Source of the DNA: Delphinus delphis
Lineage: Eukaryota > Chordata > Mammalia > Artiodactyla > Delphinidae
Length of the DNA stretch: 64,000 nt
NCBI RefSeq assembly: GCF_949987515.2
Contig: NC_082696.1
Span: forward strand, 33,212,431 to 33,276,430
Reading direction: 5' to 3'
Positions 21,816 through 33,449 of the stretch are shown piece by piece. Within the stretch, counting starts at the first letter, position 1. Each line of letters starts with the position of its first letter. Under the pieces are notes generated by a model. The model was not told where the DNA came from. It saw nothing but the letters and a program-made list of their open reading frames with translations, and made no database searches. Position numbers and translations under genes: made by a program.

Positions 21816-21829
21816 CCTCCCCCCAATTT

Positions 21830-21960
21830 ATAGAACAGGAAAGTGAGGCACAGAGTGGATAAGCAACTTATCCAAGGTCAGACTACCAAGGCATAGATAG
21901 AATTTAAACTCAGGTGGTCTGACAGCTGGGTCAAGAATCTTTGCCACTTCACATGTTAAC
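21830..21960 (-). repeat. MIR SINE fragment
   Basis: GGAAAGTGAGGCACAGAGTG, then CTTATCCAAGGTCAGACTAC and TTTAAACTCAGGTGGTCTGA match the MIR core in reverse complement. Confidence 0.75.
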
Positions 21961-24900
21961 TCCAACTTTTCTGGGAATGGTTTGAAAGATAAATTATAAA
22001 TGGAAACCCCAAAGCAACAGAACTCTATAAGAGGTAATACCAAATGACCAGACAACAGATCATAAAATTCTATGATTACAAAAAAAGGAATTGGGATGAA
22101 TAGTTGAGACCCACTTTTGCAGTAAAAAGCATAGAAGCTTGATGAACAACTAAATGAAAGATAAGAGGTAGAGGGTAGAGTTAAGGACAATTCCAAACTT
22201 TCTTACATGGATATCCATGTTAGTGGTGTTACTGAGATAGTGAATTTGAAAGAATACATTTGCATCCATAAACAATAACGAGTTCTTTTAATATTAATTA
22301 ATCCATGCATCCTACTAACAGGAGCAAGCAGAATCCTAGTTTTCAGAAATGAAAAGGTGAGAGGTAGATTGGTGGTCATGGTGATGATGCTGAGCTTCAA
22401 TCTACCGAAAGAGCAATCCTTACTCTTTCTTCCCTTATGGTTAAACCGGATCTAGAGCAAAGTTAATGGAGGTACTGACTGTGAGAAAAGAAAAATTGCA
22501 GAGCCTGAAGAACCAGTCCAACCCTGACATCAGTTTAATACTCTAAAATAATACCATTAAAGATGTATGTGTCCTTTAGCAATTCCACAGAAAACAAGAT
22601 CCATTTTACTTCATGTCTGTTGTTCCAGACAAGGTTCTTGGTTCAATATCTGGAACTAACATTTCTATTATAAGCAGAACAAAGAATATATTGAAAGGCC
22701 ATTGTATAGCCTTTCATATATTTGAAATTTATGCTACCAAAAAATTTCTACTTAAAATCATCAAAAAACATCAGAACGAGGGCAATAGTAGTCATTTATG
22801 CCAACCTATCAAAGACATTCCATGTCTTTCTCATAAGTGAACACTTCTGAAATCTATTGACCTTAAGCAATCTGAAGAATTACTTTCTAAAGTTTTCCAA
22901 ATGTAATGCTATCCTCCCACGTTATAAAAAAAAGAACTCTGAGTATTCCTTTATTCATTTAATTCTTCATATTTCAGGCAATCAAACTAATCTCTAAACT
23001 TAAAGTAAGAAACTGACTATCATTTACACAACTGACGTTAGAAGTAACTGCCATGGAAACAACGTAGGCGGGACACAACTCTTGAAATAGACAGTGTAAA
23101 TAAAATATACCATTCTTTGCCTTAAGATTCATTAATCATCTTTGTTTTGTTCATTTGATTGTTTGTTTAGTTTTTTAAGATCACAGAGTTAAGAAATAGG
23201 CTATTGTCTGCATCCCTTACTAGTACGAAATAATCTTAACAGCAGTACTTCAAATATCACTGAATTATGATTCCATCTGTCTATGAAAAATACTCAACAT
23301 CCCCACCCAGTTGCCCACCTCTTGTTGTTTGTCTCACACATGCTCACAAATAATTTTCAGGTCTTAGTCCAACATTTCCCTGAAGTTTGCTGTCTACCAC
23401 GGCTCTCTGAGTGGGCCCCCTCACGCTGCTTCTGCTGTCTGTGACCTTCATGAAAGTATTATTTCAGGATAAGGGTAGCTTCTCTTGTTGCTTATAAAGC
23501 TACAGAACCACTAGAGAACAAAATGATACTGCATTTACTTCACTCTTCACTGTGTCTGCTTCATGCTGTGTTGCTCTGAAAAATGAACAAGTGGAATGTG
23601 CCTCTCTAGATACATTTTAAACCAAAGCACTGAACTGCTTTGCCGGAGCCACCCTTGGTTTGTGGGGTATTTCATAAGAAGAGTCCATAGGTCTATCTCT
23701 GCACGGCTTCACACTACAACCCAACCAGGCACAAACCACCTATAAGTCATTTCTCCTTCATGTAAATAAATTAATGAATGGCCCGACTTGGCAATAATTC
23801 ATTTAACATATAGTACACAGTATCTTGACTATTGGATTATTGGCTGAGCCTGCTTTTCTGGAGGATTTTAAGAAATGTTAGAACCATACCTTTCTGGAAA
23901 ATGTTAAGTATGCTTTAGCCTGAAGATAGTATAGTATTGAGGTGTCCTTCCTAGCACTCTTTTCAATGCTAAATGATGTTTCCTATATCCCTAATCCTTC
24001 TAATTCTTTCCTCCAAGACAGTCATATACAAATCCATGTTTATTTGTTCTGTATAGTTTTTACATGTGGTTTAAAATGTATTTTTAAAAAACTGAAGAAT
24101 TTTGGCTCTAAAACTTTAAAAGATCTGGAGCAAATCCTTATATCTTATTCATTTGAACTGTAAACAGAATTGCTTTTTTCAGTCCCTACAGAACTTAAAG
24201 TATCTGTCAACTTTTAACACAAACCATCCTTAACTTGTACTGCAATATTCGCCTAGTGTTCTCAAGTTTGTTCCAACTGGAGCTTTGCCTCAGCTCACCT
24301 GAAGTGATTTGCTAAAACCAAATAGACAGAAAAAAGAATGTTAACTCTTTTTTCCCTCTTCAGACACAGTTGTCAGTCCTGGAAGTCAATTTGAAAAAAA
24401 GCGGTGTGGTTATTGCTAGCATCAGAGAAATGGGAGATAGAAAACCATCTACAACTTTGATGTAGCATTTTTAAATTGTTCATTATTTAATCAGATCTAT
24501 AAAGGCAGTATTTCTCATGCTTCCAGATGAAAAAGTGTCTGAACTGTGCATGATGGAACCACATGACAAGTGTCTTCCAGATGCCATCGAGAGCAAGTTA
24601 CTGGGAGGTATATTTTCAAAACAAGTGTTCAGTTCCCATATCTGACAATGCTCTTGGTTGGGACACATTACTCAATACTCACAGGCACAGTCATTTAAGA
24701 CACCTGGATCTCCAGATCCATAAACTTCAACAAAATCTACATAGAAAAGTAAATAAAATTTCTGGGAACAGAGGTTCTATTTAAGAAAAAAAAAACTTAA
24801 GGGATTACTGTAATAACTGTAGATATGTTCTTCACATGTGCTTTTATTTATTTCTACAAGTAATGTAAGATGTATAGTTATATTTAGAAAATCCCCAAGA

Positions 24901-25179
24901 TTAGTTTTTATGATTTTTATCGTTCTTTTTGATGACTTTGATCAAAGTGCCTGCAGTGGATCTGCCGGTCACCTAGTCAGCATCTATTGGCTCCTTTATC
25001 TTTCCTAAAGGCTTTTTTAATTTCAATTTGGGTATCTACCATTTCATTATGCAGCCCATATGTTCTGGGGAAAGTTAAATTTGATAGAGTAGCATTTGAT
25101 TGACCTAAGCCAATCAGCACATTTCCATTCTCTTGCATAGAGATTGGTTCAGACATATGTGACCTTAGCCAATCCAAGC
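21961..25179. other. 3.2 kb without a recognisable feature
   Basis: I checked the open frames at 22203-22400, 22613-22840, 23942-24163 and 24563-24784. None shows a known domain, repeat structure or supporting signal. Parts may be unique intergenic sequence. Confidence 0.4.
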
Positions 25180-25194
25180 AGAAACTTAATTTTT

Positions 25195-25336
25195 TTGTTG
25201 TTTCTGGTTTTTTTTTTTGGTTTTTTTGGCTGTGCCACTCAGCATGCGGCATCTTCATTCTCCAACCAGGGACTGAACTCATGCCCCCTGCATTGGAAGC
25301 GAGGAGTCTTAACCACAGAACCACAAGAGAAGTCCC
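25195..25336 (-). mobile_element. Cetartiodactyl tRNA-derived SINE (CHR-2-like), older copy
   Basis: Read on the minus strand: GGGACTTCTCTTGTGGTTCT, GTGGTTAAGACTCCTCGC, CCAATGCAGGGGGCATGAGT, TTCAGTCCCTGG, ending GTGGCACAGCC and an A-rich tail. The head matches the CHR family but the body is short and lacks the CHR-1 tail. A degenerate TSD is visible: AGAAACTTAATTTTT at 25180-25194 and AGAAACCAAATTTTA at 25337-25351, which fits an older age than the CHR-1 copies. Confidence 0.8.
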
Positions 25337-25351
25337 AGAAACCAAATTTTA

Positions 25352-26469
25352 AAAAGTAAATTTTAGGACTCTGGCTTAGAACCCTAAAAAAGAAACACTC
25401 CTATTTCTGGAGGATGTGTGTTTATAAAGACTGGAACTGCTGGAGTTATTTTGTTAATATGAGGAAACTTCTAAGGTGAACTTGACAATGGAAGGAAGAA
25501 GGAAAAAATGGGGTCTTTAAAGATATCTTTAAGTTGCTGAATCAAAATGAATTCAGCATGCTTTCAGATTTATATATTTATGAAAGCCAATACATCCTCT
25601 TTAATATTTAAACCACATTCACTGGGATTTTTTTTTTTAGTTACATGAAACATTAAAAAAAATACAAAACTACAGTATCATATAGTGTGGTATAGTATAG
25701 TATAGACAAGACAAGATATATTAGCTATGGAAATGAATTGCTGATCTCTAGAAATTTCTTTTCCTGGAGGTTCTACTTTTAAAATATGGCATTAGGCACA
25801 AACGGCTTTAATCCTCTGTCATTGTTATGTGATAAAAGATAAAATAAATATCAGTTACTTTAATTACTTATCTTATATTTTTAAAATATTTCTGCAAATG
25901 GAAATAGTAATAATTTCTTTTAAACTTACATTAGAGTTGTTGAAAGCCCACATGATTTTTGCTTTACCTTGGAGATTACATATACCACCTGCTTCACTAG
26001 TGATGGAAAGAGCAGATGGAGATGTTAATATGTGAAAATATTTTAGAATTTGACTAGAGGCAAATCCTAACATTTAGGAATTTTTTTCTCCAAAATCTCA
26101 CCCAAATTTTTAACTTATTGTGTGTTTTGATAAAGAGATGAACTTCTTAATGTTAAAACCTTATTTCTCAAAAGTCAATAATAAATTACTTTAAAAAATC
26201 AATAATTACAAAAGATAAATATCAAATCTTTAAAATATTTAATTTACTGTTATTCTTAGGGATGTCATACATTAAATTATGTAACTATGTCATATTTTAA
26301 AGTATGAGAATGTATATTGTATCATGATTGACAATATTAAATTACATAAATATCAAGAGGTTTGATACTTATAAACGCTTAAATCTTTTAATAGATATTT
26401 TAAATGTTTACAATTCAAGCTGTTTGTACTAATAACAATAATAATTTAAATTTTTAAATTGCTGCTTAA
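25352..26469. other. AT-rich DNA, no feature recognised
   Basis: Short pseudo-tandem GTATA/TATAG runs near 25686-25705; no coding signal. Confidence 0.4.
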
Positions 26470-26650
26470 TCAGGAATACATTCTCATATATTCCTCATAA
26501 TAATTCCTGAAGGTTATTATTCCTTATTTACAAATTAAGAAGCTAAGGTTTATAGAAGTTCAATAACCTGGTCAAGGTAAACAGCTGGCAAACAGAGAGC
26601 CAAGGCTGAAATCCACGGAATTCAACTTCAAGCCTATGGGATTACTCACT
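26470..26650 (-). repeat. MIR SINE fragment
   Basis: TATTCCTCATAATAATTCCT, CAAATTAAGAAGCTAAGGTT, then CTGGTCAAGGTAAACAGCTG follow the MIR consensus in reverse complement, with many changes. Confidence 0.65.
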
Positions 26651-28277
26651 GAATGATTCTTCCCAGGATATCAGAACTTTTTCAATTTAAAGTTTAGCAA
26701 TATAAAAAATTTTTAATTACTACAAATATATAAGAGACAGATGATAGGCAACTAAAGAATAGATTTAAATCTAGAAATTTTAAAAGGTAATTATTTTCAG
26801 TAGTGATGTATATTTTGTGCAAATGATACACCAAGGAAATAATGAGTTACAAAGTTTGTATGTTCACGTAGATTAAACCTACAAATATTTGTCTGAGGGG
26901 ATGAAGTTTTAGAAACTACTTAAAAGATGAATTTTCTTGTTAGTCATAATATACTGCATTTTAGAAAGCCAAGAATCTATGCAGAGATGGGTGTAAAGTG
27001 ATCAGATAGTGGATTTCTTATTTACAAGTGTTCCAATTATTTTGATAAATGATGTGAAAATATTTTAAAAACTATTTGTAGTTTTTGTTGTTTTGTGTTC
27101 ATAAGTACTTGGTGACTTCCTATCATTCTACCAGGACTCATCTACCTTATCACTTAATACATTTCATGCTCACACAGTGTCCTAAAAATACTATCCAATT
27201 ATGTTGAATCCAAGTAACATCCAGCTACCTTAGCAGTTTCTGAAATTATACAACTCTTTCCAAAGACAGAAAGATTTTGTCACCCCAGGAATACTGCCAA
27301 GATTTTACCTTCAAAGCCTTCTCAAAGAAATAGATTCCAGTAGGGTATATTCACTGCACAGATTGAAAAAAATATCTTACATCAGCTATGGAATTACCAT
27401 GACTCTGAGTACAAGCTTAGGAAAAACTTAGGCCACCATTAAATAAATTGGTCAATTGATCAAAATTGATTTTTGATAAAATGTAAGTTTGTGACACCCA
27501 GTGATCTTTCTCTCTGCCTGAGCCTCCACTTCTGGTAAATGACCTAGCTCATGATTGTTTACTGTTCTTTATAGCTCTGTGATTTTTTGCATATGTTACT
27601 TAGTCTTCTCCATAATTTGATTTCAAATGCAAAATATAAACTTTATTTCATAACAATAGTGCTGACATACAAATATTCTTGTTCGTAGATAATGTTAGAA
27701 TGGCTGTTCTAACTATAATCTCGGGCCCTCTGCAGCCTCTATGCTGGTGATTTGCTATTTCCCCTGGACCTCTCCTCTCCCCATCTATTCTCTTTCTCTG
27801 CTAGTCCCAGTAGACCACATCACTCAAGTTCCCTCATTGTTTGACTTCCTGTAGGATTTGGACAAAGGAAAGCACCATCAAAATAGAGAGCAGGAGAGAA
27901 ACTAAGATGTTTTATTCTAACCACTTCTTTACTTCCTTACTTTGGGCCATGTTTCTGTCACCTCCCACTGTGTGTCACTTCCTTCATGATTTCTCTACTT
28001 GCTGGGCTCCATCCAGTACCAGGAATTCCTTACTTGGACCCTTCAGACCTAGGGATGGTAATGGCTAGGCTCTGAGAATCTCAATATACCTTGTCTGTTT
28101 CTTCAACCTTGCCCACACCTGGCTAAGTAGTTCTTTTTAGAAGAACCTTCTATTTAGTCATTTGGGGTAAAATTGTTTCCGGATAAGACCATTTGGTCTC
28201 CAAAACAGTTCTCTCCAGTATTCCTATGGATAGCTTGATTTCCTTCTGCTATTGCACTTTCACTTTTCAGTTGCCTC
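26651..28277. other. No feature recognised
   Basis: AT-rich unassigned DNA. The frame at 27841-28068 has no recognisable domain. Confidence 0.4.
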
Positions 28278-28395
28278 CTAGACCACAAGCTCCACTGAAG
28301 TACAGATTTGTCTTTCTTACTCAGTCCTGTATTTTAAGCTCTCAGAAAGTACCTTGAACACAAAGTCCAGTAAATGTTTGTTGAAGAATGGATGG
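28278..28395 (+). repeat. L2 LINE 3' end
   Basis: CTAGACCACAAGCTCCACTG, CAGTCCTGTATTTTAAGCTC, AAGTACCTTGAACACAAAG and AGTAAATGTTTGTTGAAGAA match the L2 3' terminus (usual form 'ctagactgtaagctcc...agtgcctggcacatagtaggtgctcaataaatatttgttgaatgaa'). Confidence 0.7.
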
Positions 28396-28871
28396 AAGTT
28401 GCTGCTAAAGATCAAGAAAGAACCTGCTTGCTGCTGTGATTAAAATTGTCCTCATTTTACCACTTGCATCAAGAAAATCTAAATTATATTTCGTCCAAAT
28501 TGGAATTAGTTTATGTTTGAGTTATACAGTAGTTCAACTTCATTATAGATTAAATAGACTCTTTGAATTTTTCTAGGAAACTGATCTTCTGCCAAAATAT
28601 TGTTTCTTAAAGATTATGCATCATAATTTGCAAATAGACAAATTTACAAATAAACATGTAAAAATAACCTTCAAAATTGAAGACAAAATAAGCTTTCTTT
28701 ATTCCTTTTGCTCCCACTATAGTCCTGGAAATGAAGCCTCTTATAGAGGCTGATAGAGGGGCTGATTGTGGGGAAAAGAAAAGATGATGTTTTAGATACA
28801 AACTCAGGGAGAACAATTTTAAAGTTGTATCTTCAAAGGTATGTTTTCTTGTAACAACTGTGAGCGTCTTC
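28396..28871. other. No feature recognised
   Basis: AT-rich unassigned DNA. Confidence 0.4.
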
Positions 28872-29236
28872 AATGGGATGAAATGTGTCCACCTAAAATT
28901 CATATTTTGAATTCCCAATCCCCAGTACCCCAGAATGTAACCATATTAGGGGACAGGCCTTCAAAAAAGTGGTTTTGTTGAAACGAGGCTTAGAGGGTGG
29001 TACCCTAATCCAATATGACTGGTGTCTTTATAAGAACCAGGAATGATCAGGTACTGAGAAAAGGCCATGTGAGGATGCAGTGTGAAGAAGGCCATCTGCA
29101 GGGCAAGAAGAGAGGACTCACAAGAAACCAACCTTTCTAACACCTTGATCTTGGACTTCCAGCCTCCAGAACTGTGAGAAATAATTTTTATTGTTTAAGT
29201 TGTGATATTTTTTATGGCAGCCCTAGTGAACTTAGT
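28872..29236 (+). mobile_element. MaLR-type LTR (MLT1-like)
   Basis: AAATGTGTCCACCTAAAATT, CAGTACCCCAGAATGTAACC, ACCCTAATCCAATATGACTG, CACCTTGATCTTGGACTTCC, AGCCTCCAGAACTGTGAGAA and a final GGCAGCCCTAGTGAACTTAG appear in the order of an ERVL-MaLR solitary LTR. No internal retroviral genes adjoin it. The subfamily is not certain. Confidence 0.7.
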
Positions 29237-29612
29237 ATCTCAATCTACTATGTATAAGATCTTCAAGGCTACCTTGCTTTTCAGATTTACTGAGGTGGCT
29301 TTAAGTTTGATCTATCACATTTTATTTTAGGTCAAATTGTCTTAAGCTGTTAAAGAAAATACTAACTCATTCCCTATAGAAAAAACATTGAGTGATGTAA
29401 CCATAATGTGGAAACATGAAATTGCAAGTAGAAACTAAACACTGACAATTATTTTGCAATATGAAGTGAACATGGATACCTCAGGATAATTCCCTCCAGT
29501 AAAGAAAATGTAACTTCTCTACCTTTTTATTCCCAGATTTTACCACATAGTACTCAAATTTTTATAGAATGGTTGAATTGATAACTGAATAAATTCATAT
29601 CATATTTCATAG
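29237..29612. other. No feature recognised
   Basis: Unassigned DNA. Confidence 0.4.
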
Positions 29613-29795
29613 TAGAGGTTCTTAAAGTGTGGTCCCTGGGCCATCAGTTTCAATGCCACCCAAGAACATCTTAGGAACAATCCTGAATCCAACTCTAGAG
29701 TTATTGAATCAGAAGCTCTGGGGCCCTGCAATCTGAGTTTTAAAGGCCTTCAAGAGATTCTGATACAGGTTAACATTTCAGAACCACTGCTGTCA
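29613..29795. mobile_element. MER5A-like hAT-Charlie DNA transposon relic
   Basis: AGAGGTTCTTAAAGTGTGGT at one end and TTTCAGAACCACTG at the other are decayed terminal inverted repeats. The inside (GAATCAGAAGCTCTGGGG, TGCAATCTGAGTTTTAA) matches MER5A. ~180 bp, non-autonomous. Confidence 0.75.
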
Positions 29796-31659
29796 CCACA
29801 TAAATCCAAGTGTCAACAATAAATGAATGACTTTGAAAATGTGTGTGGGGAGAAAGCATTCCTTATCTTATAAACAAATTGAATTATTTCCTCCAGATAT
29901 TATTTTAATAACAATTGATGTTTATTAAAATGGAAAGTGTTTTGTTAATTATTTGGATTCCAAATCTTGTAATATTGCAAATAACTCATTAGTATAATAT
30001 TAAATATTGACAATATAGTAATAAATTATAACTTCTTAAAAATCTAAATTGTAAGTAACATTTAAAATATTTATGATGGTCTTTCAAAAACTACACAACG
30101 TAATATGTCATACTTATACAGCGTACCATTACAGCATTTGTCAAACATTAGCAGTACTCCTAGTTCATCCAGTATTACTCACCTAACAATTACATTGTAG
30201 GAAAGACTTAAACGAAACATGAATCCCTAATGTTTTCATGTCACCTGTAATTTGATGAATGATTCTCAACAAATTAAGAACTTTTATAAATCTTCAAATA
30301 AAATAGTAAAAAGGAATTATCTCTAACAAAGGTATTATCTTTTGCTGCTCTTTATTTTCTTCATCTCCAAGTGAAGCAATGATTTTTAACTGACTTAGAT
30401 TTGTCAAAAGAAGTACATTAGAACCCACTTCAAAACAAACACTTCTAAGAATCTTTCACATATGTAAACAGCCTCCCTGTAATCAAGTTTCACTACTATT
30501 TTCTCAGCATGGGAATGTTTTCATTTCATAGTACAGTGTTCAAAGGGAGCAGAAAAAAGAAAACCAAAAGAAGTATCTTTGTTACTCACAGAATTTAGAA
30601 CCAGTGAAAAATCCACTACCTAATCTGCTTGTAGTCATAATAAATTACATTAAATAGCAAATACTGTATTTACCTCAATGATAAAATGTTTTAAACTTGC
30701 TCGCTCTTTAATTATAGCTTTTGCACTCATTTGTGTTACAAAAGGCTACTGTATTTTTGTAACACAGAGTGAGAATTGAGAATTCTCATGTGGTTTTTTA
30801 AGGTCACTATGTCATCACTGAATAATTACTAGCCCCAGGTTTGACCCTTAGTTGGCCAGCCAGTTTTGTGGACAAGAAGACTGTGATTAATTGGAGTCTA
30901 GTGGAGTATCTAATAACTACAGTAAAATTTTAAAGTAATCATGAAGGAAAATAATATTTCAAGGTTTCTATAACAACTGTAATATAATATGGACATAAAA
31001 ATTTCTATTTATGACAAATAGAAATAAAAATCTATATAGTAGTGCTAAATACTTCTGTGGTTTGCTGCCCATATTCAACATGAAAGAAATGCTAAATTTC
31101 TGTTAAACATTAGGGAATATAAAGATGTCTTTTTCCTAACCCATGTCATAGAATCCCTGAATTCTATAGATCTGAGAGCCTCAGGTTAAGAACTCTGGTG
31201 TGGAGGAGTATTACAGAATGCCATGAAGTTATCATCAGTCAAAGGCAAAGTATGGGAAATTCCACGGGACATAACATCCAGTTACTTCAACAAATATTGT
31301 GTGTGTGTGCGTATATATATATGAGTTTTAAAAAGACAAATATAACAGATTTTTTTTAACTTAAGGGACATTAAACCAAATGCAATGTTAAGATTGTAAT
31401 TCAGATAAACCAATTATAAAACACATTTGGAAAATGTCAGGTAAAAATGAACGTGGACTGGGTAGTCAACTGAGTTTATTTTGCTAAGTATAACAATGGT
31501 ATTATGATTAGGTTTAAAAATTCTTATTTCATATAGATATATATTGAAGTTATTGTGGATAAAAATTAATATGTTACCTTGACTTTGTTTTAAAATACAC
31601 AAAGAAAAAAGAGAGAAGGTATTGATGAAATAAGAGTAGCAGAATATCAGTAGGGATTT
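29796..31659. other. AT-rich DNA, no gene; short TG/TA repeat at 31299-31322
   Basis: No coding or RNA signal seen. The simple repeat reads (GT)n then (TA)n. Confidence 0.4.
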
Positions 31660-33449
31660 TTCTTGAATTTTATTTATTTTTTTATAGATCAGGTTCTTAT
31701 TAGTCATCCATTTTATACACGTCAGTGTATACACGTCAATCCCAATCTCCCAATTCATCCCACCACCACCCCCACCTGCCGCTGCTTTCCCCCCTTGGTG
31801 TCCATACGTTTGTTCTCTACATCTGTGTCTCAATTTCTACCCTGCAAACCGGTTCATCGGTAGCATTTTTCTAGGTTCCACATGTATGCGTAAATATATG
31901 ATATTTGTTTTTTTCTTTCTGACTTACTTCACTCTGTATGACAGTCTCTAGATCCATCCACGTCTCTACAAATGACCCAATTTTGTTCCTTTTTATGGCT
32001 GAGTAATATTGCATTGTATATATGTACCACATCTTCTTTATCCATTCGTCTGTCGATGGGCATTTAGGTTGCTTCCATGTCCTGGCTATTGTAAATAGTG
32101 CTGCAATGAACACTGGGGTTCATGTGTCTTTCTGAATTATGGTTTTCTCTGGGTATATGCCCAGTAGTGGGATTGCTGGGTCATATGGTAATTCTATTTT
32201 TAGTTTTTTGAGGAAGCTCCATACTGTTCTCCATAGTGGCTGTATCAATTTACATTTCCACCAACAGTGCAAGAGGGTTCCCTTTTCTCCACACCCTCTC
32301 CAGCATTTGTTGTTTGTAGATTTTCTGATGATGCCCATTCTAACTGGTGTGAGGTGATACCTCATTGTAATTTTGATTTGCATTTCTCTAATAATTAGTG
32401 ATGTTGAGCAGCTTTTCATGTGCTTCTTGGCCATTTGTACGTCTTCTTTGGAGAAATGTCTATTTAGGTCTTCTTCTGCCCATTTTTGGATTGGGTTGTT
32501 TGTTTTTTTAATATTGAGCTGCATGAGCTGTTTATATATTTTGGAGATTAATTCTTTGTCCACTGATTCGTTTGCAAATATTTTCTCCCATTCTGAGGGT
32601 TGTCTTTTTGTCTTGTTTATGGTTTCCTTTGCTGTGCAAAAGCTTTTAAGTGTCATTAGGTCCCATTTGCTTAATTTTGTTTTTATTTCCATTACTCTAG
32701 GAGATGGATCAAAAAAGATCTTGCTGTGATTTATGTCAAAGAGTGTTCTTCCTATGATTTCCTCTAAGAGTTTTATAGTGCCCAGTCTTACATTTAGGTC
32801 TCTAATGCATTTTGAGTTTATTTTTGTGTATGGTATTAGGGAGTGTTCTAATTTCATTCTTTTACATGTAGCTGTCCAGTTTTCCCAGCACTACTTAATG
32901 AAGAGACTGTCCTTTTCCCATTATATATCCTTGCCTCCTTTGTCATAGATTAGTTGACCACAGGTGTGTGGGTTTATCTCTGGGCTTTCAATCTTGTTCC
33001 ATTGATCTATATTTCTGTTTTTGTGCCAGTACCATATTGTCTTTTTTTTTTTTTTTTTTTTGCGGTACACAGGCCTCTCACCATTGTGGCCTCTCCCGTT
33101 GCAGAGCACAGGCTCCGGACGCACAGGCTCAGCGGCCATGGCTCACGGGCCCAGCCGCTCCGTGGCATGTGGGATCCTCCCAGACCAGGGCACGAACCCA
33201 TGTCCCCTGCATTGGCAGGCGGACTCTCAACTACTGCGCCACCAGGCAAGCCCCCATATTGTCTTGATTACTGTAGCTTTGTAGTATAGTCTGAAGTCAG
33301 AGAGTCTGATTCCTCCAGCTCCGTTTTTGTCCCTCAAGACTGCTTTGGCTATTCAGGGTCTTTTTTGTCTCCATACAAATTTTAAGATTTTTTGTTCTCA
33401 TTCTATAAAAAATGCCACTGGTAATTTGATAGGGATTGCATTGAATCGC
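31660..33449 (-). mobile_element. 5'-truncated L1 with a distinct 3'UTR type
   Basis: Minus-strand L1 3' end, about 1.6 kb without the SINE inside it. ORF2 C-terminal pieces are at 32120-32857 (includes [17 protein letters not shown] and [14 protein letters not shown]) and 31871-32113. It breaks off at about 33449 in the RT thumb region. Its 3'UTR (the complement of CATACGTTTGTTCTCTACAT and ATAGATCAGGTTCTTATTAG) differs from the G-rich 3'UTR of the other young L1s, so it belongs to another L1 lineage. I could not find a clean TSD. Confidence 0.92.
33044..33253 (-). mobile_element. CHR-1 SINE inside the L1
   Basis: CHR-1 body with tail poly(A) (poly(T) on the plus strand from 33044). The 12-bp TSD CCATATTGTCTT is at 33032-33043 and 33254-33265 and restores the L1 text 'accatattgtcttgatta' when the SINE is ignored. 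So it is younger than its host L1. Confidence 0.96.

Noticed and set aside
31299..31322. Z-DNA-forming or functional TG/TA element
   Set aside because: Too short and no context; simple repeat only.
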